Below, in pieces: positions 26,892-39,060 of a stretch of 64,000 bases of DNA. Positions within the stretch are counted from its first letter, which is position 1, and each line of letters starts with the position of its first letter. Position numbers and translations under genes: made by a program. The DNA is from Adiantum capillus-veneris (taxonomy: Eukaryota; Streptophyta; Polypodiopsida; Polypodiales; Pteridaceae): contig CM043958.1 in NCBI GenBank assembly GCA_014529385.2, forward strand, positions 82,949,525 to 83,013,524, in the 5' to 3' direction. The notes under the pieces are model-generated. The model was given only the letters and a program-made list of their open reading frames with translations. It was not told the DNA's origin and made no database searches.

Positions 26892-26937
<46 letters not shown>

Positions 26938-29379
26938 GTCCTTTTTCTATGTAGCCACCCTCTCGGTGTTTGTTTTTCTGCATACGAGTGCATGTATGGA
27001 TCAACCAAGTACATAAAAATTTGCCCCATGATCAATATATCATGATTAACACGCTGATTTATGTACATGATGCATTTATGGTCATGTGCGTGCATAAAAA
27101 GCGCTTTTGTTTCACGTCATAGAGGCGGTAGGAACACTGTTTTGGTCATAAATCACAAACCATTATGAATCAGCTTGAACCCTTTATAGCAAAGATAAAA
27201 CACATCAATTGGAACATTTTCTCTCTTTGGTGTCATGTGAAAAACACGCACGAGCTAAGAGATGTGGTCAAAAAACAGTTTGTTGCCCACTACAACCAAA
27301 AATTTTGACTCCTGGCTCCTTGGAAAACCACTATATAGATTCACTGGATGGGCAAACTCACTTGACCGATTGAAAATCTTGATGGAACTTGATGATAAAT
27401 GAATTTAGGTCTCCGTTATCACATCAAAAATGCGAGTTATTAATCACTCTAACCGGTTTTACCTACACGCGTAGGAGTGCTACCAAGGGGGGGTACCATA
27501 TGACGTCGTGAGTTAATCGAGCCGTTTTGATTTGTTTTTTGGTTTGTTTTGGTGAGTTGATTTCAATTATTAGATGGCCATAAACTTATGTGGGAGTATA
27601 TGGTTAAACATCCCGAACCGCATAAGCACATATGAATAAAGTGATGTGATAGAGTGATAGTCTATACTATGGATCTGAACTTGATGCATTGGTTTGAGGC
27701 CAAATACTTTCAATTGCATGTTTTGCATACTTCAGGTAATGCCAAAAAAAAAAATTGCATATGTGTGAAGTTATGGTTTATGGTTGACCTAAAGGTCGGA
27801 GCTGTTTTGCATCATGTTTATGGTGTTGGAATGTTATCCTAAGATGTATGGGCACTCATGGATTGATATGGATGCCTCAAATGCATGGTTATGAGTGCTT
27901 TTCACCTTTCTAGGTCAAAACTAGCTCTATGTGCTAGAGAGGTGAAGTGCAGATGTGATGCATCAACTTTACATGGTTCGATGTTGTCAAAATTGGGTTT
28001 TTATATCATGATTAGTTTTTGTTTGGACTCCTTTTATGCATGGAAGAATCACTTCTTAAGGGTCACATGTGTGTAGACTCCGATTGATTGCAGGGGATGT
28101 GTCAAACTCCAAGTGTGGGAGTTGGTTCAATATGATTATGATTTATGGTCAAGGGCTAAGATTCCTCATAGATTATGGTTGAAATCTTATGGTGGAAGCC
28201 GGTGTGGCTTATGGTTTTTTTTCTAGATCTAGTTATGGTGCCAAAATGCTGCCAAAATTTTTGCAGCCATGTTATGTCCTAAAGTGGTTATGCAAGATTG
28301 GTCGTGCCTCACCCAAGTTGGGTGGAGTGCTCGCCCGTGTGTGATGTGATTGGATTATGGTTTATGGTTTTGGAATTGGATCATGAAGTGATTTGGATGG
28401 TTTATGGATGACGTGTAAGGATAGAGACCTTGTACAGTCTAACTGCTTGGAAAAGATTGTTTGTGCATCTGGGAAGTGTTATTGTGATTGGACTCATGTG
28501 TTATGTTTCTCATGGCAGCATCACTACAAGGCTAAGATCACCTACATCACTTAGCCTTAGACTAAAGGGTCGCTTTGACCTTGGGCTTTGCTGGATCGGG
28601 GATGTTGCCTAAGTCTTCTTCTTTTTGTTAGGCTCATCTACATGATTAGTGCATCGGGGTTTGAATGACCTACACGGCTAATGCGTCGGAGACTTTGCCT
28701 TGGTTTTGCCTAAACATCGGTGTTGGGCATCGAAGAGGCGTGGTGCCTAAACTGGTATGATTGGTGCTGATACCCTACCACCTGCTGGTATTTGGGATCC
28801 TTTCATAGCTCGGGTTTATGGAGAGTGGTGAAGCGGCCTCAACCTATGTCTGGCTCAGGTAGGTTGGAGGTGTTCTGGCTCCCTCTCAACAAAGTGAAAT
28901 TCTCTCTGTCCGTAGTAGAGAGGAAGTGGATGGGTGGACCGATTGATCCCTACACAGGGTCCGATGCTCTGCTAGTTGTTTTGTCATAAAATTTTTGATG
29001 TTATGGTATACCCATATTTTGTCATTGCATTAATACATGGTTGCATGTTCCATTTAGATGGGCAATTAAAGATTCTATGTTGTCATATTCTCATGTCTTT
29101 GTGCACTCTATTTCACCCTCCACTATATTCTCTCTCTCTCTCTCTTCCCGCAACGCAGTGTACACATATATTTACCCTCCACAATGTTATATTTTTCTTG
29201 AGTACGCTTTCATTCATAGCACCCATTCACTAGTCACTAGGTACCTCTGGATGCAGTCTGGCTCATGGCCTAAACTCCATGCTTGGTTGGGCGCTGAGAA
29301 CTCCTCCCCTATGCAAATGCTTCAGCAACTCTGTTGTATATTGAAAATTGTATAAAAGTGTAAATTGTATAATTTTTGC
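26881..29379. other. Non-coding stretch
   Basis: About 2.5 kb without a supported gene. It includes (TC)n at 26897-26934, frequent TTATGGTT words between 27500 and 28400, and a CT-rich patch near 29120-29150. Short open frames (about 60-100 codons) show no domain. An acceptor-like TTTTTGCATAG near 29380 precedes the coding-like stretch that follows. Confidence 0.4.
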
Positions 29380-30913
29380 ATAGACCCCTAGGAAGGGGTA
29401 TCTCTCAACCCAACTACAAATTGATCAACTTAAGAAGAACTCAAAAGAGAACACCAGAATAATGTAAAGCTTGGGGAATCTTATGGTGTGGTCAAAAACA
29501 CCGTGACACAACGTTTGGCAATGCAAGACACACCAACCCACATTTCTACTACATCAGCTAAGGCATCAACCTTGCAAGAGCTGAAAACACTCAGAGAAGA
29601 ACTGGCCCAAGAAAGGTATGACCATTAGATCTTGACTGCAAGACGTCGAGCCATTCAAAGCCAAAAAGACAAAGAAATCAGGGAGCATTAGGAGTAGTTA
29701 GCCAAATCACGAGAACACGAGAAGTGTTGGATGCCCAAACATCAGCACATGCCATAGAACTGCAAAAGAAGGATATGGCCATCAGTGCCATCCAAGCTCA
29801 GAAAATAGTAGCGATTTTTCTCTGACCGTTCCACCACTTACGTCAAAGAAAGAGCACACAAGCATGGACCTTCCCCCATTAGATCTACTAAGCACTTCTA
29901 TGGAGGACAGGTTACATGATTTTGAAGCCTAGAAGACAAGACAGATGCACGGGATGAAATACAAAGGTGGATTTTAGAAGTGCAAGACTCATTGCATAGA
30001 GATTACATACAATATGGGCTTAAAGTGTTGGAATCAGCAACTCTTCTAATGAGTATGCTAGATGAAATAGTCAAATCTTATGGCCATGAAATTATCTCTC
30101 TACCATTGATGAAGTAGGAAGTTCTTCTGTGGAAGAGAGGTACTAACCACACTTGAGTCAAAGCATAAAGGATATTATAGCAAAGCACCTAGCACAAGTG
30201 ACTAGGTACAAGCTATTCTTGAAAACCGGTCCCTTTGGTAAAAGAGGTGGTTTGAAAAGCGATCGCATGATGAGACTTTTTACAAAAATTCCCCACAACA
30301 TCTAAGGATTGATCCTACTTTTTGTCCTATCAATAGACGGTGATCCTCAAATAGCTTCTACACATGGCAAAGAAAACGGCCTACAGTGCTAAATTACTTC
30401 CCACCCTCAGAAAATTACATGGTGAATACCTTACAAGGGGTCATCACCTAGATGAGGACTTGCATCACACTGTTTGAAGACATTGAATCAGCAAAACACC
30501 CATGGAAAGGGTTCTTGGAAGGAACCAAAGGTTTGTGCTAGAACCCAGAGATAGAGATTCCAAGTGGGATGTACGGTTGAGTCATAATTTTGCCCTCTCA
30601 ATACATGCAGTCATTTGAGGAGGCGGTCATGACATGGTTCTTTGAGATCGACTCTACAATTTTCAACCCCATGACCCAAAATTTGCATGCCCATCATGTA
30701 GCCTATCAAAGCACATGAATGAATAATCTTTTCAGAGAATTAGCAATAAAGGTGGAAATCAAAGCAACGGCTGAAAAGTCCAAGCTCCTACTTGAACATT
30801 GGAGAAGCACACATTGGATTACTAAAAAAATTCCACAATCACAATGTCAACCAGCAGCTGCCAAAGCCAGGAACAAAGACAGCATGAAAGATGGCGACAA
30901 AGATGTAGACTAA
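29380..30913 (+). pseudogene. Unrecognised decayed coding sequence with coiled coil
   Basis: Readable pieces on the plus strand in shifting frames: QLQIDQLKKNSKENTR near 29415; a coil STLQELKTLREELAQERYDH near 29575; IQRWILEVQDSLHRDYIQYG near 29960, followed by LKVLESATLLMSML; and a C-terminal piece at 30719-30913 ending in a Lys/Asp-rich tail. In-frame stops are frequent. With 18133-20410 it may be the second half of one gene or element separated by element C and the 26-29 kb stretch; that link rests only on strand, order and composition. I do not recognise the family. Confidence 0.3.
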
Positions 30914-31904
30914 GGTAGAGTTTGCACGAGGGCAGGCAAGGACTAGGAAGGAGGGATTGTTGGTAGTTAAACCAGACGGGCGCCTTTGAGTTGACCTCTT
31001 CATCTTGACCCCCAAAATTTTGATGTCCATTATTCTTCAGAAGGCTTTATAATTATATAAGAGTCTCTGGTTCTATTTAGATCACCTTGAGTCTGTCTGT
31101 GCTACATCCGAGTTGTAAATTCTGTAAATGAATATGAGCCTTGTAAAGCCGGCCCCACTGGCCAAGCAAGCCCTAGGTATAAAATTTATTTTTGTAAGTG
31201 GAAAAGAGAGACTTATCATTATCACAAGTTTTGAGTTTTGGAGCAAACGACTGTCTCGGGTGCTTTTAAATCAACATATCTTGAGCTCTGGTAATCACAT
31301 TTCAATTCCAAAACTTGCAATGTGTTCCTTGTCTATTGCCCTTTCATTGAATTATAATCGTTGTCGATTTTGATGTGGTTTACGACTACGCGTTGGTAAG
31401 CTAAATCTGCTTTTTAATGATTGTTTTTTGACATTCTTGCCATAGGAGAGTGTTCCTAGACCATAGGGAGACCATTTTGGCATGCTGTGTTCCAATTTCT
31501 AGGACCTTGATCATGATGGATCGTGATTTTGGTACCTCATCGGATTGCAACCAAACTTAGTAGGTTAGTTTCCCTAAGTATCTTGGACCTCCTCCCAAAG
31601 CTTTGTAACATTTGGACTTTGTTCAAGTGCCAAATTTGTGTGATGACTGATTGTGATGACATAGGACATAGGTAGGTTGCTAGATCCAAGAGTGATAGAT
31701 TGGCTACTACTAGAAATATTGTCGTTCCATAGGTTCACTTCTTGAGGTTGACACCTTCAAAGAGTCTCCGTGCCCCATCCAAATTGCTTCCCTGAGTATT
31801 AACATATGTTAGTGTCAAATAGCTATGCTATAGACGTTCATAACAGCAGCTCGCTAACACTCCACCTTGGATGTATCCATTTCTATGTACCCTCAAAGAA
31901 TATG
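30914..31904. other. No clear gene; possible LTR remnants
   Basis: No coding frame of note. AGGAGGGATTGTTGGTAG near 30951 (plus) resembles a polypurine tract with an LTR start. On the minus strand AAGGTGGAGTGTTAG near 31867 does too, just downstream of the RT fragment at 31905-32540. Neither can be paired with a second LTR here. Confidence 0.3.
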
Positions 31905-32540
31905 TTAAAGATAATTAATTTATCTTAAGAAAATTGCATTTGCTCTCCTTAGCATGGTACTTTTGTTCTTGGAGTAAATTAAACACCAATTGAATGTGTT
32001 GCCAATGCTCTTCTTTAGTAGCACTAGAAATAAGAATGTCATTGAGAAATACAATGAAAAATTTACCCAAGTAGGGATGTAAGACAACGTCCATTAGTGT
32101 CATAGCTAGAGTGTTGGTTAATAAAAATGGCATAATTAAAAACTCATAATTTTCAAACCGTGTTTGAAAAGCAATTTTGGGAATATTATCAAGTCGAATG
32201 CAAACATGATGATATCTAGAGCAAAGATCTATCTTTGTAAAAAGCATGCTTCCTTGAGTTTAACAAACAGATCATCTAAATGTGGCAAGGGATAATCATT
32301 CTTAATAGTACTTGAATTGAGACCAAAATAGTCAATGCACATGCGCATTGAACCATCCTTTTTCTTTGCCGATAAAATGAGTGATGCCCATGGCAAAGAA
32401 CTAGGTCTAATGAAACCTCTACTAAGATAGTCAACTAACTAACTTTCCACTTCAATGGTTTCACTTTGAATAGGTCTATAAGGTTGTTTATTTATAGGCT
32501 TAGTACAAGGAATAATATCTATAGCATGATATATAGAACA
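31905..32540 (-). pseudogene. Ty3 reverse transcriptase fragment (lineage F)
   Basis: On the minus strand: CTKPINKQPYRPIQ near 32500, then MRMCIDYFGLNSSTIKNDYP near 32330, and then FTKIDLCSRYHHVCI near 32230. The active-site region reads VFLNDIL (near 32045), where Ty3 enzymes have FxDD; the first catalytic Asp is replaced by Asn. The lineage differs from elements C-E (other residues in all blocks). Gag, RNase H and integrase are absent. The fragment is cut on its upstream side by element E at 32546. Confidence 0.8.
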
Positions 32541-32545
32541 TACAA

Positions 32546-32897
32546 TGTCATAAAATCTAATATCTAACTTTACCAAATGATTTTCTCATATTAAACTGAT
32601 CATTTAATGTGGGAGAATAAACGGGAACAAGAGTTAGAATACAGACAAGTGGTTATATACCTATCTCAACAAGGGACCAAAAGGAGAGATGGTTGCATCT
32701 CAATAGGGGTGCAAAAGGAGATGGTCTATCAAAGAGCAATGTGCAATAAGTGCTTCTAAACTTACCTCAAAAGGGGACCAAGAGGAGAGATGGTTACATC
32801 TCAATAGGGGTCCAAAAGGAGGTAGTCTATCAAAGAGCAGCGAGCATCTATTGGAGCTTAGAAGACCTTAAGATTAGCTTCATTAAAGACCTCCAAA
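32546..32897 (+). repeat. Truncated 5' LTR of element E
   Basis: Starts TGTCATAAAATC like element C. It contains two related units (around 32675-32750 and 32785-32860, both with CATCTCAATAGGGG and CTATCAAAGAGCA) that are also seen in the solo LTR at 11168-12907, so these two belong to one subfamily. Confidence 0.82.
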
Positions 32898-32908
32898 TAG
32901 GAGGTATG

Positions 32909-34842
32909 AAGCTTCATAGGTATGTGTGCATACTATAGATGCTTCATAGAAAAAATTCTCGCTAATAACAGGCCCATTACATGACTTAACAAAAAAAAAA
33001 GAACGTTAAGTATTCATGGACTCCAAAAGTACAAGAATCTTCTGAGAAGCTTATCTCTCAATGTGTGCTCACACTACTAGATCTCTCAAAGTCATTTGAG
33101 GTCCAATGTGATGCTTGTGCTGATTGCCTTGGAGCTATTTGGCTTCAAGAAGGGCATGCCATAGCATATGAGAGTCGAAGACTCAACTTCGATAAGTGAG
33201 TATTGGGCAAATATGAAAAAGAGCTACTAGCTATTCTATATTCCCTAAACACATGGAAACACTATCTCTTGGGGACTCCATTCATCCTACGAATGGATCA
33301 CAAAGCCTCAAGAACTTCATGATGCAAACCATGATCTCCAACAAACAAATGAGGTGGGCAAATTTTCTTTTGCAATTAAAATTTCATATTGCTCACATTG
33401 TTGGCAAGCACAATCAAGTAGTTGATGCACTTTCACAACGGCCAAGGGTAAATGTGGTGTCTATAACAACTCACAATGATCTATCTTTTATGATAGATGA
33501 GTATGCTACTGGCCGAGACTTTAAGTTGTAATTACGGCCTTTGCATTAGGGGAAAAAAACACCATTCACCTTGAAGGATGGTTATCTTCCAAACGGAAAT
33601 AGGCTATGTGTTAATCACCCATACAATAAGAAAGTCGTGTATGAATCCCATACTTCTCCTTATGCGGGGCAAACAAAGATTCCATAGTCTACTCTTTGAG
33701 GAGTAGAAATGTATTTATGTTGGTCTACCATGAAAAGTAAACATACAAGCGTATGTTTCAAAATGCGTGGTATACCAAAAGTTAAAATTTGATCGAAGGA
33801 AGCAACTTGGATTGTTCAATCGACAGGCTTAACAAGAAAACACACTCTATGCCTGTCAAAAAGAATATTAAGGCACATCAAATGGCAACCCTCTTCAGAT
33901 CTCAAATTTTCAAGCATCATGGCTTTCCAACACCCATAGGGTCGGACAAAGATCCTAGAATGACCAGTAATTTCTAGAAGGGTCTCTTTGAGAATCTAGG
34001 AAGTAGATTAAATTTCTCTTTTGGTCTATCATCCACAACGGATGACCAAAGTGAAATAATTAATCTAACGATTTTTTATCTACTAAAAGCCTATGCCATG
34101 GAAGTAGATCAATGTTCACAATGATAGAAGTACCTACCTCATATAGAGTATGCGTACAAAGATATTGTACATACTTCTCTGGGAAAAGTATTGTTTGAGG
34201 TTAGAGATAGAAGATCCAAAAGTCCCTTACTACTTAAAGTACATGGGAAGATCTTCGCTGCTAATGAATATAGCGGAGACCTACAAGAATCTTTTCCAAA
34301 GATTAAAAGGGTTATATCCATCTCACAGGAAAGGCAAAAAGGGTTGCTGCTAATAAGCACAGAAGAGCCTTAGCCTTTAAGGAAAATGATTGGGTCTTGC
34401 TAAAGTTCCTCAAGGCTCATCTGAGGCATACTACGGGCAAGATTCCTACGGACCACCAAGAGTATGATGCTAAACTAACAAAAAGATACTATGGTCCTTA
34501 AAATTCTTAAGCCAGTCAATGAGATGGCTTATCAATTGAAGTTGCCCAACCATTGGCTCATGCACAATGTTTTCCATGAGAACCTACATAAGCCTTACAA
34601 AGGAGCTCCATCAAAAGAAGTAACAGTTGCAGACCCTCCAAAAATCGAAGATCAAGAAGAAGTACTCCAATCTAAGTCCATCCTATGACATGAAGACGAG
34701 GTATTAAGAAATGGTAAGATTATCTGATGATATCTTATTAAGTTAAATAATTATCCTTTTAAAGATGCTAAATGGATGCAAGGAATCCAGCTTAAGGATA
34801 GTATGAACCTTGTCAACGCTTACAAAGCTACATTAGAGTAAG
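32909..34842 (+). pseudogene. Element E pol, RNase H to C-terminus
   Basis: Aligns with 55770-57812 of element D through several stops and shifts. RNase H pieces are readable (FEVQCDACADCLGAIW; RWANFLLQLKFHIAHIVGKH, then NQVVDALSQRP). The integrase zinc-binding region is damaged. In the core, about 110 bp relative to element D are lost near 33825, removing the first catalytic Asp; SDKDPRM is kept, and the Glu region is frameshifted or altered. The C-terminal region ends near 34842. Inactive. Confidence 0.85.
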
Positions 34843-36346
34843 AAAATGTACATGTTTCTTTTAATGATCAATGTTTTGTCTTATAAGACTAATTCTCTCT
34901 TTATTGTGCACAAATTAAGTAGTATGCATACTAAGAATCATGTTTGGGATGACGACGTCTCTCAAACACCATGTAGAATTTGTCACTCTACTTGGGAAGA
35001 TGAAATGGACTAAAGATCAGACATGCTTGCGGCAGCTATATCTCCATGAAAAGTAAACATACAAGCGTATGTTTCAAAATGCGTGGTATACCAAAAGTTA
35101 AAATTTGATCGAACGAAGCAACTTGGATTGTTCAATCGAAGGCTTAACAAGAAAACACACTCTATACCTGTCGAAAAGAATATTAAGGCACATCAAATGG
35201 AAACCCTCTTCAGATCTCAAATTTTCAAGCATCATGGCTTTCCAACACCCATAGTGTTGGACAAAGATCCTAGAATGACCAGTAAATTCTAGAAGGGTCT
35301 CTTTGAGAACTAGGAAGTAGATTAAATTTCTCTTTCGGTCTATCATCCACAAACGGATGACCAAAGTGAAATAATTAATCTAACGATTTTTTATCTACTA
35401 AAAGCCTATGTCATGGAAGTAGATTAATGTTCACAATGATAGAAGTACCTACCTCTTATAGAGTATGCGTACAACGATATTGTACATACTTCTATTGGGA
35501 AAAGTATTGTGTGAGGTTAGAGAAAGAAGATCCAAAAGTCCCTTACTACTTAAAATACATGGGAAGATCTTCGCTGCTAATGAATATAACGGAGACCTAC
35601 AAGAATCTTTTCCAAAGATTAAAGGGGTTATATCCATCTCACAGGAAAGGCAAAAAGGGTTGCTGCTAATAAGCACAGAAGAGCCTTATCCTTTAAGGAA
35701 AATGATTGGGTCTTGCTAAAGTTCCTCAAGGCTCATCTGAGGCATACTACGGGCAAGAGTCCTACAGACCACCAAGAGTATGATGCTAAACTAACAAAAA
35801 GATACTACGGTCCTTAAAATTCTTAAGCCAGTCAATGAGATGGCTTATCAAGTGAAGCTCATGCACAATGTTTTCCATGAGAACCTACATAAGCCTTACA
35901 AAGGAGCTCCATCAAAAGAAGCAATAGTTGTAGACCCTCCAAAAATCGAAGATCAAGAAGAAGTACTTCAATCTAAGTCCATCCTATGACGTGAAGACGA
36001 GGTATTAAGAAACACTAAGATTATCTGACGATATCTTATTAAGTTAAAGAATTATCCTTTTAATGATGCTAAATGGATGCAAGGAATCCAGCTTAAGGAT
36101 AGTATGAACCTTGTCAACGCTTACAATGCTACATTAGAGTAAGAAAATGTACATGTTTTTTTTAATGATCAATGTTTGTCTTATAAGACTAATTCTCTCT
36201 TTATTGTGCACAAATTTAAGTAGTATGCATACTAAGAATCATGTTTGGGATGACGACGTCTCTCAAACACCATGTAGAATTTGTCACTCTACTTGGGAAG
36301 ATGAAATGGACTAAAGATCAGACATGCTTGCGGCAGCTATATCTCC
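33730..36346 (+). repeat. Tandem duplication of about 1.3 kb in element E
   Basis: Unit 1 (33730-35045, 1,316 bp) and unit 2 (35046-36346, about 1,301 bp) are head-to-tail copies covering the integrase, the pol C-terminus and about 200 bp of downstream sequence. The junction reads ATATCTCC/ATGAAAAG, with CC shared at the breakpoints. The units differ at scattered bases and indels, including a deletion of about 15 bp in unit 2 near 35855. The two minus-strand and several plus-strand open frames seen twice are this duplication. Confidence 0.93.
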
Positions 36347-36479
36347 CAAGCACCAAATGGATTAGTCATCCATCTTGGAATGATGTCATAGGGTAAAAAG
36401 GGATCCTCTACCCGCTAAGACAAATTGACTAATGACTATGACTTTATCTCTTTTACCTCATAGTCGAGGACGACTATGA

Positions 36480-36496
36480 TTTCAAGAGAGAGGCAA
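36480..36496 (+). other. Polypurine tract of element E
   Basis: The TTCAAGAGAGAGGCAA stretch immediately precedes the 3' LTR start TGTCAT at 36497. Element D has nearly the same tract at its own 3' LTR boundary. Confidence 0.8.
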
Positions 36497-36750
36497 TGTC
36501 ATTAAATATTTAATATCTAACCAACCCAAATGGTTTTCTCATATTAAATTAATCATTTAATGTGGGATAATAGACGGGAACAAGGGTTAGAATATAGACA
36601 TGTGCTTACAGATCTATCTCAACACGGGGCCAATGGTAAAGGGACCCAAATGAGAGATGGTCTATCAAAGAGCAAGGTTAACTAATGGAGCTAAAAGACC
36701 TTAGGGTTAGCTTCATTAAAGACTTCCAATGGTTAGTGTTAAAAGTCCTT

Positions 36751-36915
36751 TGACCTTAAGCAAGCTAGGGTTAAGCTTGAGGTGGGAACCCGACCTAAAC
36801 TTGTCTTTGACCTTAAGCAAGCTAGGGTTGTGCTGGAGGTGGGAACCTGATCTAAACTTGCCTTGGACCTTAAGCAAGCTAGGGTTGAGCTTGAGGTGGG
36901 AACTCCACCTAAGGT
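36751..36915 (+). repeat. 57-bp minisatellite, three units
   Basis: Units start at 36751, 36808 and 36865, each with ACCTTAAGCAAGCTAGGGTT and GAGGTGGGAAC. The same motif, reversed, is repeated in the solo LTR between 12355 and 12540. Confidence 0.9.
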
Positions 36916-36960
36916 GCTTGTCATGCTTGATGACTAAGGTACTTGAGGTACTTGTCATAC

Positions 36961-37150
36961 TTAATGAGGAAGTTTCTTGAGAAGCTTCCTATGCATAGCG
37001 GATAAGATGCTTGAGTCAAAAAGAGACCCTACACACTTAATGAGGAAGTTTCTTGAGAAGCTTCCTAAGCATAGGGGGTAAGATGCTTGAGTCAAAAAGA
37101 GACCCTACACACTTAATGAGGAAGTTGCTTGAGAAGCTTCCTATGCATAA
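36961..37150 (+). repeat. 76-bp minisatellite, three units
   Basis: Units start at 36961, 37037 and 37113 with TTAATGAGGAAGTT, then AGAAGCTTCCTA and GAGTCAAAAAGAGACCC; the third unit is partial. Confidence 0.9.
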
Positions 37151-38053
37151 AAGTCCCAAATTTAGGGGAATCTTTGACCTAGCCTTCCACTCACCCAAGG
37201 GGCACCCCTTTTCAAAAAGGGCACATGGGACACATGTCAGACTCTCACTAAGCTTAACCAGATGGTGTGCTTGAATGCTATTGGTTGGGATAAAGAGGGG
37301 TCCAATGAGCTTCTACTTCCATCCAACAAATATCTAGATATTTTCAATCTTTCTCTCTCTCTCTAAGGGGTAAGGAGAACACTTGTCAAAAGACTACCCA
37401 TGTACTTGACTGCATGCTGCATGTGATTGGCTAGGGGGGAGAGGGGTTCAATGAGCTTGCAGCATGTGGAAAAGTTGCAACTCACCCCAAACAAGCAAGG
37501 AGGTTGCTAGAGGGATATACACCACACACACACTCATTTTGAGGGCATTCTCACTTGGTGAAAGTGGAGCAACACCACCTCCTTCTCCAAGCTTGTGAGA
37601 AGTGAGAGCCTACATCAACACTCTTGGCTATGGAATGCAAATCCAACCAAGAGCCATGCTTCAATGCTTAAGCTTGCCATCTTCTCCATCTCCATTACTA
37701 TGCTATTATGTATGCTAGCAAGAAGAGTAATGATAAGTGAGGAACTATTTCTTTATCCTATGGAATGTTTCTCCTTCCTCTTCCCTACCCTCATTCCCCG
37801 CTAGCTCTCTCCACCTTTGAAGGTGTTTGAGGCCTTGGGACTGAGGCTTGGGATAGTTAATGATTTCTACAAGTTTGTGTTATGCTTGTGATGCATGAAT
37901 CTTTCCATCTTCATTGCATCACGTAGGTCACAAGGAACACAAAGATTGTATTGTACCAAGTCTCTCTTGATGGGAGAAACTATAATAAAAATGCCTATTG
38001 GAGGGGGGACAGGCTCCATATGAATCCGGTCCTCAACTATTGTCATGTTCTCT

Positions 38054-38114
<61 letters not shown>

Positions 38115-38272
38115 CAAAAGTATTGTTCATGCCAAGTTAACTAAGTACCATGTTTATGTTGCTACCATCATTTAAGTTCACCCGCTATGCTCACAAAAGT
38201 AATCTCACAAAAGTGCTTTATCTAATTTCCTAATTCCGCTACTCTCAAAGTTCATAGGCCATTTCCATTACA

Positions 38273-39019
38273 TGCTTATCTGATCTTTTAAAATCAACTT
38301 GTTTAATTTCATAAGATATATATTTTCCTACAATTATATTTTCTTATACCAATAAATCTTTTAAGATTTAACAATCAGAAGCTACAATATGAAAAGAAAG
38401 TCATATTATTTAAAGTAGAGTTATATTCATACTCTCAATAATGCACAACAAAGAGATTCAAAGGACATAGATGTATAGATTTCTAGCTTCCTTGTAAAAA
38501 GAGTGGCTTCTTATGGACTCATATGTGTTGAATATTAGAACTGCTATAAATTTTTTGGGATCCATTAGCAATGTGGATATGATGTAAGTTGTCTTGCTAC
38601 TAATAGAACAAGTGATAAATCACAAGACCTGCAACCAAGAAGACAAGACTTTAGTAAAACTTAGAAAAAATTATCAAAATACCCTCTAATTTGTGAAAAT
38701 TCCCAAAATACCCTTCAAATTTCAAACATTTCGGCACAGGCTCTAGGCTAGGTAGATTAAAATTGAAACTGGATAGAACTACCAGAAAGCGCACACACAC
38801 ACAAGTGTTGAACTGTTAAAGACTTGTGTTACACACGATGAGGGTCGATATTGATCCTGAGGGGGAGAGTGAAGAGCGTAGCAGTGTCCTGTTATAGACG
38901 TCCATAGCATTCTGTTTAGATTGCAGGGGAGATTCCTAGGTAAAGAGTGCATGAGAATGCACAGATTCTGAGGTGTCTTTTATAAATCAACATGTTCTTG
39001 TGAGAGACACAGAGAGCAC

Positions 39020-39060
<41 letters not shown>

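Larger units (their letters stand above)
32546..38272 (+). mobile_element. Ty3 element E, internally deleted and duplicated
   Basis: Related to element D but old. It consists of about 350 bp of 5' LTR (32546 to about 32897), a roughly 11-base junction filler, then pol from the end of RT onward (from 32909), a 1.3-kb tandem duplication (33730-36346), a polypurine tract and a complete 3' LTR (36497-38272). Most of the 5' LTR, the primer site, gag, protease and nearly all of RT are gone. Flanks are TACAA (left) and TGCTT (right), so no target duplication is visible; one end may have been altered after insertion. Confidence 0.85.
36497..38272 (+). repeat. 3' LTR of element E
   Basis: 1,776 bp from TGTCATTAAAT to CCATTACA. 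It carries two internal minisatellites (36751-36915 and 36961-37150) and a (CT)n array at 38057-38112. Its 3' half matches the start of the solo LTR in copia A in reverse. Open frames inside (36716-36980, 37053-37274, 37595-37804, 37867-38130) are not genes. Confidence 0.9.

Noticed and set aside
32541-38277. Target duplication around element E
   Set aside because: The flanks are TACAA and TGCTT, which do not match; one end was probably altered, so no duplication is claimed.
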